Source: Campylorhamphus procurvoides (taxonomy: Eukaryota > Chordata > Aves > Passeriformes > Dendrocolaptidae). Taken from it: a stretch of 64,000 bases of DNA. Where the stretch lies: the NCBI GenBank assembly GCA_013396655.1, contig WBMV01003161.1, positions 984,274 to 1,048,273 on the forward strand. Reading direction: 5' to 3'. A program made the position numbers and the translations under genes. The notes under the pieces were generated by a model. The model ran no database searches and was not told the DNA's origin. It saw nothing but the letters and a program-made list of their open reading frames with translations. Positions 14,101 to 29,110 of the stretch are shown here, one piece after another. The stretch's first letter is position 1, and every line of letters starts with the position of its first letter.

Positions 14101-15700
14101 AGCTATCCTATAAGGATTTTCAATAAGAGTGTATACAATCTTCTTAAAGAAAAAGAAAAAAGCAAAATGTTGCTTTACATAGGTTTATTTACTAGCAGTG
14201 TTTTTTCTGCCGTTATTGAAGAACTGTAGGAACAAGAGCTTATAAAGATGTATACTCACATACAGAAAGAGAAGGAATGAGAAAAACACACATATTTACA
14301 TACACTGAGAAGCTCTAAGAGAACACACAGAAGGAAAACATTACAGCAAGAATCTTCTAGAGATATTGACTGGTTTTTTATGCTAAATTGAGTTCTAAAA
14401 CTAGGACACTAATTTCTGACTTGCAGCTATTCATTTCTTCAAATGATGGTAAATTTACTAACTGACCATTTTTAAAAGTAAAGTTTCATGTGTGCCAGTT
14501 CACCATTTTGGGTACTTAAAACAACAGAACCTAAAAACTTTTCTGACATTTTTTTGCAACTACAGCTCAAAATTCCTCATGACAGAGCCATTTTATTTAC
14601 CTTGTCCTGTTCGAACCTTACAAAGATCCACTTCTATTACAATACAGCTTGACTAGTAGCATCATATATTATTGTATTTTTATAGGAAAAAAAACCCAAG
14701 TAGTTTCTATGCAAAACTAGAGCAGCAGATAAATTTGTGGCCAGCGATTTGTACAAAATAAATGTTCTCAAAGACAATCACATCTGCAGAAACAGTAAAA
14801 ACAATCCTACCTCTTTAAAGATAAAACAAACACACAATCACTTAGAACAAGGGGCTAGGGGACAAAATAAGAGCATTCAACTAATTTATCATCTCAATTT
14901 ACTCCCAAACCCAGTTGTTTTGTCAGTATTCCCACCATGGAGAACAGCCAGTTGCAAAAAAAACCACATTTGATTAATGTTTTATTACTCTACCAAATAA
15001 ATACAACACAGACAACAACACATCCTAGTTACAATCTCTAACAAAATGGTCCCTAGATGAGCCCTCTGACCAGTTGCTTTAAAAACAGGCAACAATACTG
15101 GGAAAAGGACAGAGGGAAATGCAGAACTTTGGGTTTGATTGTCAATTGCTTCCATTATTCCCAAAGCCATAAATTTTACATCTCAGCTGCACAGTATGAT
15201 CCTGTAACGTGACCAGGTATTTTTATGACACTCACGATCAGCAATTTTACATTAAACTGATTTTAAATAGTCTTACTTTATAAATGCCCAGAGTGATTTG
15301 TTTCTTTCATCAATTATGGAATCAGAACATAAAACTGAAGTTTTAGACTTTCCATATGTCACAATGAGTTGAATAACTAACACACAAAGCAACGAGAAGC
15401 TTGAACCATTATGAACACACTGAACAGACCTTGCATCTAAGGGAAATCCACTGGCTCTTCAGCAAGCACCTATGGGTCAAGAGGACTAGAACTAGTCCTG
15501 GTTTACAAATGGAAAAAATAAGCCCCAAAACACTAAGTGAAATAATCCAGGGTCATGGAAGTTCACCCTACAAACCAAGCACCACATCAGTATTTTTCCA
15601 AAAACCTTTCCCCTATCAAAATAACGCTGCCAGTTGGCTGAATGGTATTTTAATGTTTCCCATGCACATACACATGCTCTCAAATTCTTTCCTCTCCTTT

Positions 15701-15717
15701 ACACACACACACACACA
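15701..15717. repeat. (AC)n microsatellite
   Basis: Seventeen bases of alternating A and C form an (AC)8 tract. It is short and probably only mildly variable. Confidence 0.9.
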
Positions 15718-17289
15718 GATGGCCACAAAATCTCACAAAAGGGCTACAGAGAAAGCACAAGTCCAGCCAGGTGACTCTGGCTGCCTCTCTGCCTATTCCA
15801 GGTATTAAATATCACAGGAACTTACGAGGGAGAAAAGTCTGATCAGATCCTTGCTGAAGATTGATTTATTGTCCAATATGTACAGACAAACTAGAACATG
15901 CTCTCTGAAACAGAGAGGTTAAAGCCAAGTTTCATTGGTGCACAGGCTGTTTTGCAAAATGGACTATTTGTATGCATTGACTAATCGAATTATTTTATTC
16001 TATGGGTAAATATGATTCACATCCCAATTCTAAAGAAGCATGTACAATTACAGTATTACACAACGCATTCAGCAGAACTGTGCTTACAAAGATCTATCAC
16101 TTTTTAACAAATTAATGGTTATGACACTGAGCCTACACTAAAATGCTCCTCAGTCATGTTCCTAAAACTACCAATTTCTAGATTTTACACTGTAATAAAA
16201 TATTTAACTTTATGGTCCTGACACCTCACTGGAAGTGCAGGCATTCTTTATACAGTAAGTCCCTGAATTAATGGATCCAGACCTTTCCAATCTCAACCCC
16301 AAAGGAACTGGCCCTGCCCTCCAACCCCACTGCAAAAAAGAAAAAAAAGGACTTTAAAAGCATTGAAACATTTGCTTTTCAGTGAAGAGCTGTTAGAAAT
16401 GTACTGCAACTTTGCATGTGGATCGTTATCCAGCTAAATTCCCTCTGAATGCCTAACACCACTGTTTCCAAGCAGATGGCATTTAACCAACCTTTGCAGC
16501 TATTTTGGTCAGCAGGCTTTATGGTGAATAAGTTTCTTTTACCTATTATAAAAGTTTGGTGACCTTTTCCTTGATTACCCTCCTGCACTTCAGGCGTGAG
16601 CAGTGGGAGGGAGGAGCTCACTGGGCATCTTTGTCAAAAATCCCTCTACATTTTTGTGTGCCATAAAGTCAGATGAAGAATTGCCCTTTCAACAGCCTCA
16701 GTCAAATAATTACCAACACCACACAGCCTCCCTGGGCTGGGGGTTGATGCTTCCACAGCTCTTAATGCTGAATAAAAGGACCAGCTCTGCTCTTACAGAT
16801 CGTCCACAAATTTCTTTCCTCACACCTCTCTCATGAAATGCAGCCACTTGTATGTTACCATGACCACACATCCTTGAGGGTGGAACAACTCCTAAATTCT
16901 GCTGCCACTAAAAATTGGCCCAAACCAGGGGGGAGAATTAAACCAGTTGGTAAAAGTACCCCTGGAGGACTGCAGTACAGAAATACAAGCAGCTAAACTT
17001 CTTTGTCCTGTTAAGAGCTCAAAGAGAATTAGTGGTGGAGAAAAGGAAACAGAGGAGTTAAGGGTGAAGATTTAGAAAAAGACTGAGGAAAAATCTGATC
17101 AGGTACCTAAGTGGCCTGAGAGAAAAGGATGGAGACAATCTAAAGTGAATGGCACAGGAGGGTTGTGCTCTCTATAGAAAGGGGCAGCAGAAACTAGACC
17201 CGTAGGGTGCGGTGCACAATAATTTATTTCAGGGTTTTGTTTATTATATATTCCTTAGTTTGGTGTCATGCTGATTTGCAAAACTACTC

Positions 17290-17303
17290 TTTTTTTTTTT
17301 TTT
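17290..17303. repeat. T14 homopolymer
   Basis: A run of 14 T in AT-rich intron. No adjacent element is recognised on either strand. Confidence 0.9.
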
Positions 17304-18279
17304 GAACTTTGTATGTTACAAGGCTACATAAAACAGAGCTCTAAAAAATAATTACTTGAATTGGGCTCCTCAAATTAGCTGATGTTCATGCTCACTGTTT
17401 CTCTACCCATGAAGATAAATGAGCATAAAACCCATCCCATCATATCCCAGCAGAGACAGTCTGAGCAGAAGTTCATTACTTTTGTGAAGTTCGTACAAGC
17501 AGATGTGATAAGTGTCACAGGAAAGTCTATAAAGCAAATAATACTGCAGCTAGTCCTAGTACAGTGTATAAAAACCAGGGCCATATACTCAATCATGCAA
17601 GGAAGCAAAACCCTCAACAGCTGCTCCTGAAGCTTCCACCACTCTTTGTGCATACTGAAAATGCAGAGATCTTGAGGAAGAAATGCTCTGATCCCGTAAT
17701 TGGAGTTGGTGTGCATACACAGGAACAAAAAACCTGTACAAATTATTTTACTTCTGCTGTTTCCTAACTTTGTGATGCCAGTTTTGTTGTAGGTTGTCTG
17801 TCTTTATAGAAATATAGATGAGATTGAGTGATCTTGGAAGGATGGCACTCCCCTCCCTTGGAGCCTGCAGGAGTTGTGTTGGACTTCACACAGAACGATA
17901 AGCTGTGTCCAGCAAATAAGACCTGTGTTATTTTTCTAGTAATAATAATTTTACTTACTCTACATAAAAAAGCCCCTGTTATGAGGGTGATTTACAGATA
18001 TTCTTGCACTGGCAGCATTGAAAAAAGATTCCTGCTGCTGAGATTACAACTAGAGCTTTCAAAGCTGACACGGGAGAAAGAAGGACTGTATAGAGTTGTC
18101 ATTTTGGGAAAACAATGATAGGATTGTCATATTTAAATAAAACACTCTTATATATGGGAATGATTTCTGAGAACATGGCCTTTGTTAGACTTTAAAGTGT
18201 TGCCTGTAAGGATATCATGTGAAGTACAAATAAGCATGGCAAGAGAGGAAAACAAGTCGAAAAGGAGCTCAGACGTGCC

Positions 18280-18426
18280 AAAGTGGCTTTAGCGGGCCCT
18301 GAGGGAAGGGTTTGGTGACGTGGCACGTGCCTTGGCAGCATGTGCTGGCTGTGGCTGCAGAAGGGACAGAGCCAGGAATGGTGACACCTGAGAGCTGACA
18401 GGCTTTGCAGGAAGCAACTGCGTTTC
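18280..18426. other. GC-richer block, no identified content
   Basis: The sequence includes GCGGGCCCTGAGG, GTGACGTGGCACGTGCC and TGTGCTGGCTGTGGCTGCAG. The GTGACGTGG and CACGTG words resemble CREB-type and E-box sites, but single words of this length occur by chance. No exon or transposon was recognised. Confidence 0.35.
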
Positions 18427-18460
18427 AGAGAAGAGAGAGAGGGGGAGGGAGATGGGAGGA
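18427..18460. repeat. GA/GGGA purine tract
   Basis: AGAGAAGAGAGAGAGGGGGA is followed by GGGAGA, a single T, then GGGAGGA. It is a purine-rich simple repeat at the right edge of a GC-richer block starting near 18280. Confidence 0.8.
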
Positions 18461-20802
18461 TATACCACTGGAACAATTCTATTTTGGACTTTTGGTAAAA
18501 CATGCTGTCATTGGTGTCACTTCAAAGAACAGAAACAGAAGGACGAGGGGGAAGGTGGAGAGAACAGGAAATGCACAACGTGGGTTTATTAATGATCTGA
18601 AATGCTGTGAGGAGAAATTCCAGGAGCACCACATGCAGAATTCAGGCCAAAGTCCAGAGGAAAGGCTGTAGATATGGAGATTAAGTTGGAAGTGAAGAAT
18701 AGAAAATACGTGCTTTTAAGTTTTTTGGGTTTGGGTTTTTTTTAAACTGCCTTGCCTCTGATGAATTTGGTAAATCAGCATGTTCTCTTCAGTCTCCTCC
18801 CATCCATAATACCGTGTCCCATTCTTTTTAGACCATCACTGCTAGGCACTCCTGTGCCATCTTGAATGTTTCAGCCACACTTCTGTATATTATAAATCAT
18901 TGTGTTTTAAGAAATAATTGAAATAATAACAATCTGGACAAAGCCTATGAAACACTACCAGATCAGTATGTTAGCCTTTATCACCTGTAACACAGAACGG
19001 AAACCACATCCCTATAACTCTTCTCAGCTTCCCCACAGCCAGACAAGAAGGAAATGCAGAATGACAATTTCAATAGCAATGGCAATCTTGCTTTGAGGTC
19101 TAAGGCCAGATCCAGACAGATACATTTGGAAGCATCACACCAGCAGCTCTCTCTGGAAGCAGCAGAGAGGGAATGGAGGTGCTTTCATATTGTTGAACCT
19201 CTTCTGCAAGTGAATAATGAACTTCTGTATGAGAGCACTAAGAAGGTGTATTTCATTAAGTATAGTTTGAAAAAGTGTAAAGCTGCTGCCAGTTTCCCCA
19301 AAACCTCACCAAATATTCTATGGCAGATAATACTGCTCAAAACAAGATCTCTCAGAGCATTTTAAGATTTTTACAACGTGCATTCTTGAAGTAGCTGTGT
19401 AAGATTATGATGTTTATCTAACCCCCAAAATTCTCTCCCTGCCCTCCCCCCCCGATAAATACAGTATCAGCATCTTGAAAAATCTGTATTTTGAAATACA
19501 TAATTCCTGACAAGGGGCACCTTTGCATACAAATTTATCTTTGATTCTTCTGCCAGCGAGATATGGTTTCTGTTTGTTCAGAACAGAACACCACACACTG
19601 CCTGGATACAAGCTGCTGCTTAAGATAAGCTGACTGCAATTTCAGTATACAGTGGTCTATTTCTTGCCCTAGAATAACTTGAGTTTATAGCAGCTGGATA
19701 TGTGCCAGTTTCTAATTGTGTGTCTTTAGACTGCTGGCTTTCTTCTAATTATTCTCTTCCTGGGATACTCGGCTCATCTACTCCTCATTTTGTGCTAAAT
19801 ATTCCTTATAAAGTCTTCATAAGCTTTCTTGACTTCTTGTATGTCTAGTATGTTCACTATGAAATAGAGTCTTTGATTATTGCAAGCCTGGCAGTCACAA
19901 GCTCTGAGAGCCCACGCTATCTCATTTCCCTCCTGTAGCAAATAGGCATTTCAGTGATTTCTTGGCATTTGAAACCTGTCTTCTCTCATCTAGCAAGTTT
20001 CCAGGACATTTTACAGTATGTTTACAAGGAACCTGGAAAGCCTTGTTTGTCCAGCAGTGTCTCTTGCCTACTTTGATGCTGAGCTGTAGTAAATGAATAC
20101 ACCTTCCTGGCACATAGATAATAAATTGTCTTTCCATAAATATTGGTTTGTCCCTGCCTTTCAAATCTGGTAGGGCAAAGTAATAATCTTCTCATTCTTG
20201 CCTTCCTGTGTGCAAAGCTCCATAAATAGAAAGGTCAGGGACAAAAGGCATTTACTGTTCATCCACACCACCTTTAGAGGAACTCGATGCAATTTGCATA
20301 TAATTTGCACTCTCATCTTTTTGGGGCAGGAACATGTTTTGGGACGTGCTGTAATTAGCTTAATAGCACTCCTGATTTCCAGGTTCTGTCCCTAAGAGCT
20401 GATGTACAATGAAAAGATACTATTATTAGACCTGGGAAAGCATCAAGACTTTTTTAAATGCGATTACTCTGTTGGCTCATGCTAGTTAATAATTTGGCAT
20501 CATGTTCACCCTGTCCACTACACAAACAACAAAACAGACAGCCCAAGAGGCCAATTATAGACCAGGCCATGGCTAGCTATCAGTGTTCTTGAAGGAATCA
20601 AGCTACCTTGGATTAGATAACTTCTTCTTGATGAGAACTGCAACCAGTTTTATGCACATTTAAATATAAAAACTTTATATACAAAATTTGAACTCTCTGG
20701 CTTCCAAAGTAAGCACATCTGCTGAAGAAATTAACAATTTTATTCATCTTTTAAACCCCCACCATTTATTAATTTATATATTAATTTATACTAAAAATAG
20801 CT

Positions 20803-20829
20803 CCTTATTATGCTTCATGCATAATAAGG
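20803..20829. repeat. Perfect 11-bp inverted repeat with 5-nt loop
   Basis: CCTTATTATGC is followed after TTCAT by its exact reverse complement GCATAATAAGG. It sits just to the right of an AT-rich stretch with two near-copies of TTAATTTATA (20769-20791). The stem is too short for a typical pre-miRNA. It could be chance or a remnant of a small element. Confidence 0.7.
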
Positions 20830-23800
20830 GAGAGTGTCTCAAAAAGGTTACAATTTAATGAGTACATTTTTAAAAACATGGGAGGGAAGTGGAACAATTA
20901 TTCTGCCCTGGCACAGGGAGAAACTGAGACACAGGCTTAGACTGTGCCTAATTAGCCATCCTGCTGCTTTAGGCACTCTCTGTCACCCATGGAGAAACTG
21001 GCACTGCTTCCACGACGTGAAATTGAAGTTCTTGGAACTTCCACTGACTGTGATTATAGTTCCACTGTGGCCAAAACATAGAAAATGAGGCAGGAGGAGG
21101 CAAAAGTCTTTTCCAGGTCAAAGATGGCCAGTGAAAGCCCAGAGATTTGGCCTCACGTCCAGTAAGATTCAGTGAGGCTTTTTATCCTATTTTACATCTT
21201 GATTCAAAGCCTACTGAATGCAATGGTCAGACTCTTATGAGGAACTAAGATAAAATCTTCTGTTAAAAACCCAAAACCTTGCAGTTACTCATTTCATACA
21301 ATGAATCCAAGTATAAGAAACATTGTCTTTAAATGTCTTAATATTTAATGGCAGTGCAGTAGTAATTAATCACAAGCCTTCTGAATTATTATTCTAGGAA
21401 TATAATTACTTTTTAAAACATTACTGCAGAGTGAAAAAATCATAACTGAGGTGGAAAACTCCACACATATTTACAGCTGTCAAGATACACCTCTTTTTAA
21501 AACACACCCCTCTCATTTTTTTTAAACTGAACAAAGGAGAGCACAGTATGAACAATAAAAGCCACATTAGACTGTTTTACAAATTTCAGTGAAGAGTCCA
21601 ATGGCAATTCCTGTACTGTATTTCACTGCAAAAACTCACACCAACACATAACGTTTCTGCAGCAGGATAACAAAAAGAATCAAAGTAAGTATTCGTGTAA
21701 AACATGAAATCTCCTCATCCCATCCTTAGTCTCCTAAAAGTACTGAGAGAGTCTCGAACTCGACTGCTGTAAGTCCTGCGTGTTTGTTAGAATCAAAGAG
21801 ACAGATCAGAAGGTATGGCAACTAATGATTGCATGATCAAACCCATTCAGAAAAGGAGTTGTAACTTACATAATTCACACAAACTTCAAGAGGTTTCCTA
21901 AGTTTTGTGGTTTGAAAATAAATTCAAAGCAATTCCTCTAGGAAATGTGACAGAGATTTTGACACCTTTGGCCTCCCATGATCCAAATTACAGAAACAGG
22001 ACTGTGTACATAATGATGCAATTACATGCAGTCATGAACAGTTTAATTACTATATGCCTGAGCAAACCTATTCTATAAAAAATAAATTTGAGGGCACAGT
22101 TGGAATTTTCTTACTTCTCTACCTGACTGATTTTAAGTACAGGGATAGTGCAGTCCTGGATTACGATGCCAGCACAGAGACACTCCTCCTCTTCTGAAAC
22201 AGCACTAAACAAACTAAAGGCAAGTTCACACCATGGATTAAGAGGTCACCAATAGGCAATAAATACTTTGTGTTTCTTTCTCTTCTTAGAAATATTGCCT
22301 GTAGTCAGACAGAACTCCAAAAGATCCTCATTAAAAATTACCAAAGTAATTTTGAAGTTGTTGTTGGATAATCAGCTTCATCTTTAGTGCCTAAACACTT
22401 CTTAAATCCTTTCCTTAGCTCTTCCACGCAGGGGAGGTTCTGCTGGCAAGGTGGGGGGTGTTTCAAGTGTACATTTATAAAAGATTGTAATTTGGATCAC
22501 ACTGTTAGAGTCAGGCAATAACAGTTCTCCCCAGAATCTTCCTGCATTTCAGTGGTCACGTTTAATCTATAAATAAACTTGACAATTTTTACAAGTTTGG
22601 TTTTTTTTAAATCTTCTCATTTAGTGCTTCCACTGGATTAGTCAAGCCCAGGGAGAAATACACATTTCCGAAAATTGCCTGAGCTACATGGCAGGGGATG
22701 AACTGCAGGACCCTGCGAAGCTGGGAGGGAGCACTAAACTGCCTGTCCTTCATTATGAGGAAAAGCCAGTGGGGTTTGGGGATGACAACGGGAAGCCAAA
22801 GCAGGTCTTCAATTTTCCATTAAAAAGCAAGCAGACTGATGCATGCCTTAACACACTTGTACTCTCACACTCTGCACCAAAAAGCTATCATGAAAAGTTT
22901 TGTTTTTCCTAAGTATTTGCCAGCACTGTGAACTACAGTAAAGTTAAACTTTCAGTATTCATTACTCATCAATAAATTAGAACCCACAGTCAGGAATGTT
23001 AAGTCCTCGTTCATCTAACCATCTGAAAATCTCACAGAAACACCTTAAGAATCGACAGCTGCACTCAGGATCCTGCATTTCTAGCAACACACTATTAAAT
23101 TCTACTCCTTTTCACAGTGAACATTTGCATCCACATACAACTCCCTCCTGTCCCAGGAATTGTACAGGCAGCTTTCCCCAGTCCTCCATCTGCCAGCAAG
23201 GGCACAGCGAAGGGAGCTGTGTCAGAGCTGAGATGGAGAGCAGGTAGAGGGCAATTCAAACTCTAACCCAATAAGAATCTTTTTGTTTGTTTTATTCTAA
23301 GCTTGGCTTTGCCTCAAGCTAATTCTCATTATTAAATGAAATCAATTCATCATTCCATAAGTGGGAATGTGCATTGCCAAAAGGGAAAGCACCCGACTTT
23401 GCTGACCAGTGAATTGCTCACACGCTTTTACAGAGAAAAGAAATTTTCTTGAAAACATTTTCTGTTCTTGATTAAAACAAAAAGATACCTTATACAACCA
23501 CTGCTAAAGCCATGTTTCTGTTAATATTAATACCAAAAGTTATTTATCTGTGAGACTGAAAGGAAGGCAACTCTGCTCTGAGGCGCATCACAGAAAATTA
23601 AAATTCAGAAACCTTCCTCAATCTGGAATCACTTCATGCCTGCACACTTAAGGCTATTTAACAAGAAGTCCTTTTGCCTCCATATCATCAGGTTTTTACA
23701 TTCCACTAATAATTTAAGCACTGCCCTGTCTAGTAATTAGCTTTAAGTGTAATTAAAAGTGTAGAAGCACCTTGAAAATTCATGCTAGGGAGGGAAAAGC

Positions 23801-26800
23801 ATCTCAAAATTCCGAATATAATTTTAAGAGGAGCAGGAAGGCAGCAGCCAGGCAGACAGGTGATGGCAGGAGCTTTCCCACCCCCACGTGTGTTACCAGC
23901 ACACGTTCTCTCTCACCATTCCACCTGGCAGTTTCAGCCGATTCACGGAGTTACTGCAGGACATACTGGAATAACTGGTGCTCCATCACATGGAAATGCA
24001 GATGATAACCCATGTCAGCTCCACTGGGGCCTGCTTTTAAAACATACTTTAAGACAACACTAATTGCAGAGAAACCCTATTTGCTTTAGATTTTATTTCC
24101 AAGGGTTCAGCTGTTTATCTCCCTGCAGATCCAAACATTTACTGTACTCTGAGAGTTCACTGTACTCTAGCAATTAAATTAATGGCTGCAGCAACAGCAA
24201 GAAATCCTTTAAACCCCTGTGGGCTTGTTCCTTTGATTAGACTAGATCAGTGAAGCTACAGCTATTTGCAGGCAGATTAGATAGGCTCGGGTTTTACTGC
24301 CATTTGCACTAGAGATTGAAAGGTCATGTTTGTTGACATCTTACCAAAACCCATCTGTGAAAGTTTACTTTAAAAGTTATTCTACAGGAAGATTTTTAAT
24401 TTTTAAAGAGTACCATATGGATCTAAGAAGAAGAAATGACCTACCCAGGGCAATACAAAGCAGAGCACTCCATTTTCACAGCAAGCACCAGAACCCATCT
24501 AGCACCTACACGTGGATTTTGTCTTCTCTAAAAGCAAAGTATGAACAAATAACAGAATATTGGGGACTATTAATACTAGGCTTTGGGGATGAATCATAAG
24601 GTAGTGCACGATCTGCATCTCTCTGATCTTGTTTTGGCTGGAAGAATGAGTGTGTGTGTGCCACACTATCTTTAAATGCCTCATGTTTTTTCCCAGGATT
24701 TAAGGGTGTTTATGGTGATAACGTTGCAGGCAGTAAAGAGCATCTCAAAACACGTTACAAGCATTAATGTTCCTATGCTCTTTGAGGTGGCAAATGCCAA
24801 ACATTTTGGTGTCAGAAAATATCTGTTTAGCCTTGTGAGAACAGCGCTGCCATTCCTGAGTTCCTGAGGCAAAGCTAAAAGAAAGGGAAGTTCTTGGCAG
24901 AGCTGGGAAGTGAATCCAGCGCCCTGAAGGCCTCAGTGCTGACCTTCATAATGAGAGGATCTCTGTCTCAGACGATCCGCTCCTGCACTAACACAACAGT
25001 CATGCCTGAATGGTAATAATGCTTTCAGGACTTCCCCAACAAACAGCAAGATGACACCAGAAGCCAAATAAAAACCAATGAAAAGTGAGCTCATCATATT
25101 TGCACTACAAAACCCAGCAGTAAGCTAATGGAGTTTTGATCAAAACTGTGTTAATTCCACACAATCAACCAAAACAACACCTTTCCCTGCCCCCACTTGC
25201 TCCATACACCCCACTGCCATTAATGCTCAAACTACTGCACTGTTTGTTTGCTTTAATTTCAACACTAAAGCCAGCAATACTAATCAAAGAAGACACAGGC
25301 TAAAAGAAATATGCTGTGTAATTTGCTACCACTTTATTCACATTGCCAAAATATTTTATTTCTCCCCTTTCAGATAAATTCATATCTAAACAACTCATCA
25401 AAATAAGTATTGTCAAAGATGAGTTTTCCTTCCTCCAAATGAGATTTCTGGTAGCTTGGTTTTAAGAAAAAGGCATGTTTTGACATATTCTGAGTTTTTA
25501 ATACTCGATAATTCTTAGAGTAAAATTTGTTTAAACAACTAAAGACAAAGCACAAAAAAAAAAGATACTTTCTACAAATGTAAAATATTTTGCCCTTTTT
25601 AACATGCAAATTTCACACCAACTTATTCTACTCCTACTGTGCTGCCAGTAGTAGGACTGTCTCAAGAAAACAAAACCTTTAATTAAATCCTTATGGGAGG
25701 ATAAGAAGAAATCACACTTTTCTTTTTTCTTATTGATATAAAAATAGGTCTCTTAGGCCATTGTGTTCTAACTCTGTAACCCCACTCACAGCCTGTGCTG
25801 CTGGTGTGAAGCAGATTCTGCAGCCCTGCTCACACAGGCATTGCTTTCTGTGTGGATTTATGTCTTCTAAGGAGATGAAGGGTTCCTACATTTAATTTTG
25901 AAGGATGTAACTTCACCTGAAATTTTCAGATATAGGTCAACTTGCAAACAGTAGAAATATTCATTCCTCCACCCCTGTTGCAGTCCTGGAAATTCCAGTC
26001 ATTTTCCCCGTTTTAATTAATAGTACTTGGAACTATGTTAGACCCATAATTAAAAAACCAAACCAACAAATTCAAAAAGGATAGATGTGACCATTTCCCA
26101 CCAGTTTAAATATGATCTTTCTTGGGATATATCCTATTATCTCAAAACACCATATAAAAAATGCATCCAGCAAAAACCATCTCTTCGTTGGTCAGTCAGC
26201 TCTTGAAAATCCTATTTTTGTTGTCACAAGTGTATTCTATTGTTTCAAAAGTCTGAGGGATGTGGAGGGTTAGAAAAGGCAGGAGATCAATGCCACACAC
26301 CTTCCTAACAGGCACACAGATCAAAAAACTCCCTTGATGCACCTTTTAAAACCTCCAAAGGCAAAACTTCCAGACTGTAGGGAACAGCCATAACATCCTG
26401 GTTTGTGAGCGTGTGTGACAAGTGCAAACTGTGAAAGCTCTGGGAAAGATTAGGGGAAATTAAAATGAGAAGATACTCTAGCAATTCAATAATTCTTTTA
26501 TCTGTATTTTTCATTCTAAAGAAAATAAAGTAGAACCTGTGAGGAAATGGCCTGGAAAAAAAGCTGGACATGGGATGCACCAGCCTTCTAAGCCTAGGAA
26601 TCAGTCTGGGACCAGGAATCCACCTGAGAGCACAAGGTGTTTCTCATCTCAGCTCCCCAAATGAACGCTGGGATATCCAGTGCCAAGGTGTTTTTGACTT
26701 CTGGAAAACACACGTCTCAAAAATCAAGCTCCAGTAGTTCTTCATTTCTACTTGGTATTTTTCAAATATTTATATGCCACTACAGAAATGTGTTCTAAGA

Positions 26801-27089
26801 TAAAACACAGGACGCAATAAAACTGATCTTAAATGTTTTCCAATTTCAGAAGCCACAAAGTATTTTATGGCTTATATACCTGCAGCTTTTCAGTTCAATA
26901 TCTGTGCAGGAATCCACCGAGAACAAGCAGGTAAGAAAACCACAAGGCAGCAAGAAATCTGGGTTGTGACTTCTCTCCTGATATCTTCACTCCTTCATTT
27001 CTTCACACCCTGCAGCACAGCCTCTACTTGATCACACATTTGCTAAAGAGTCTTAGGAAAGGTGTTATTTCATATAAAAGGCAGCAGCA

Positions 27090-27101
27090 AAAAAAAAAAA
27101 A
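27090..27101. repeat. A-rich homopolymer
   Basis: An A run of about a dozen bases following GCAGCAGC, with no recognised element on either side. Exact ends are approximate by one or two bases. Confidence 0.75.
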
Positions 27102-28729
27102 TATCTCCTAGAGTTAATTTTTATACATCTTTGTATTCTAAAGTGGGAGAGAAAGCAAAAAACCTACTGGGTAAAGTTTGTGTGTGGGTTCTCTAAAGAA
27201 CAGCTGCCTCCTACCAGAGAGTAAAACCCTTTGCATTCAAGTGAAACTCCAACTCTTCCCAAAAATCTCCACTGCAGCTTCAAAGGAAAAATTACTTGAT
27301 CCTCTACATAAAGTTCACAAAAGAGAAATGGGGAAATACATCAACTGTATGGCATCTTTGATTTTTTTATTTGTAAACTCGCTTTATGCCATGCACTGGT
27401 AAGAAAACAGCAAAGTTAATCATTCAGTGAACTGATATAATTCAATAAACCACTGAACTTGAATACTCATCTTGGGTAATAGCAATTTACTGGTTGCATG
27501 ATTGGTACAGTTCTTTGGAGAGAATTCAATTATCAAAACAAGATTTTCTCTGCCTTTCTTCCAGGCTCAATTCTCTCATTGTTGGTTTTATAATAAAAAT
27601 TAACACCAGTTACAGAATCACATGTTTATTCACTTTTCCTCACGCTTCACTGTCTTTAAAAGTCCGCCATATGTAACCCTCCTAACTCAGAGGGACTAAG
27701 GAAACACAGACCAATAACCTTGGGTCATAAAATGTAAATATAGCCATTAAATTATTGATTGTGGTCCAGAAAAATGGCATTACGTACCAGCCACAGTCCT
27801 TGGATGAATTCTGTAAGAAGTGAACCCATTCCTTCCTCTGAGTTTCAACATTAACCAAATTTTAAACTTTACCAGCTGCTCTTTCTTTCCTCAGCTTGGA
27901 GTGTAAGGCTTTATCTCTGGCTGGAAAGGAAGTTCTTATACCCAGGAAAGCCCATTTACTTTGCCCATTGTTTTGCAGTGCCACAGCTTCCTAGGAAATT
28001 TATCAAGAGTATGACGGCTACCAGATGTTGCTTCTCACCAGGAAGTCTCTCCAATTGCCTACCAGCTCTGTTTGCCTTCCTCTCAGGGCTTTTTTCCTAG
28101 GGCTTTCCTCCACACACAATCCTATGGCATTAAAAGATGCCTCAGTTATCTGCAAAATGTGAAAACTTGCATAATATAATGTTTTGGTACCCAGTTCATG
28201 AAACTCTCAGGGTCCCGTGCTGTCATTAGAGTGGGAGACGAATTTTTGTGATGTTGTCTGTCTCTGACTTGCCCTGGCTCATTCCTCATGCTCAAGCATT
28301 TCCCACAGCTACTGCCACCAGAGCAGACAGTGTGAATGTGACCTGCCCTCACCCTGCTCCCAGTGTGGCCTCACAGGCTCCCCCAGGAACAGGCTGGAGA
28401 TGCTTCTGTAGTGCTGGGGGGAAACTCTGGCGCTGTCTCTGCTTTACGGGGGTGTCTGTGTGACACCCACCAGTGAAGAGAAGCTTTATAACACAGAGTC
28501 TTGAGAACACAAAGATTAAAGTACAGTGCTGCTGCTGACTGCATTTATTTCTAGTCCATGGATACCACTTGGGGAATATTCTTTTCATATCATCTTTTAT
28601 TTTCCATTTAAATGAAGCAGCATTACCAGCATGTTAAAGAGTTCATTCATTAGAATTAGAAAATTTCTTATAATACTATAATAGCTTTTTCCTGATAATA
28701 GCTTTTGAAATTCTCTAACTGCATATTTG

Positions 28730-28747
28730 TATACATATATATATACA
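28730..28747. repeat. Short TA-rich alternating tract
   Basis: GTATACATATATATATAC is a self-complementary alternating purine-pyrimidine stretch. It is much shorter than the AT islands reported at human fragile sites. Confidence 0.8.
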
Positions 28748-29100
28748 TCCCCTCCATTTCTGATGCATTATACTGAAGTTCAGCACATTGTTGTTATTCC
28801 AATATTGGCAATTCACGGATTGCCAGTGTGGTTAATTCACCCCTACTGACAAAAATTCTCCACAATACTCATTTCACACAGAGAACCATCATATTTACTG
28901 CACTCCTTCGAACACATTACAAAAGTATGGGATATTTTTTTTAAGCCTTTGTACATTTTGGATTAATAGACAGTCCCAAAACCCTAAAGACATTACTGTT
29001 CAAATGAATAGAAATGGCTTTTTGATCTTAAAATTGCAGCAATTATCATATCCCATAAATTGCAAGAAAATCAAGTGGCTTGAATAAACATTACTTGCTT

Positions 29101-29110
29101 CCCCCCCCCC
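29101..29110. repeat. C10 homopolymer
   Basis: Ten consecutive C in AT-rich intron. Long C runs are unusual here and are prone to length error in sequencing. Confidence 0.9.
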
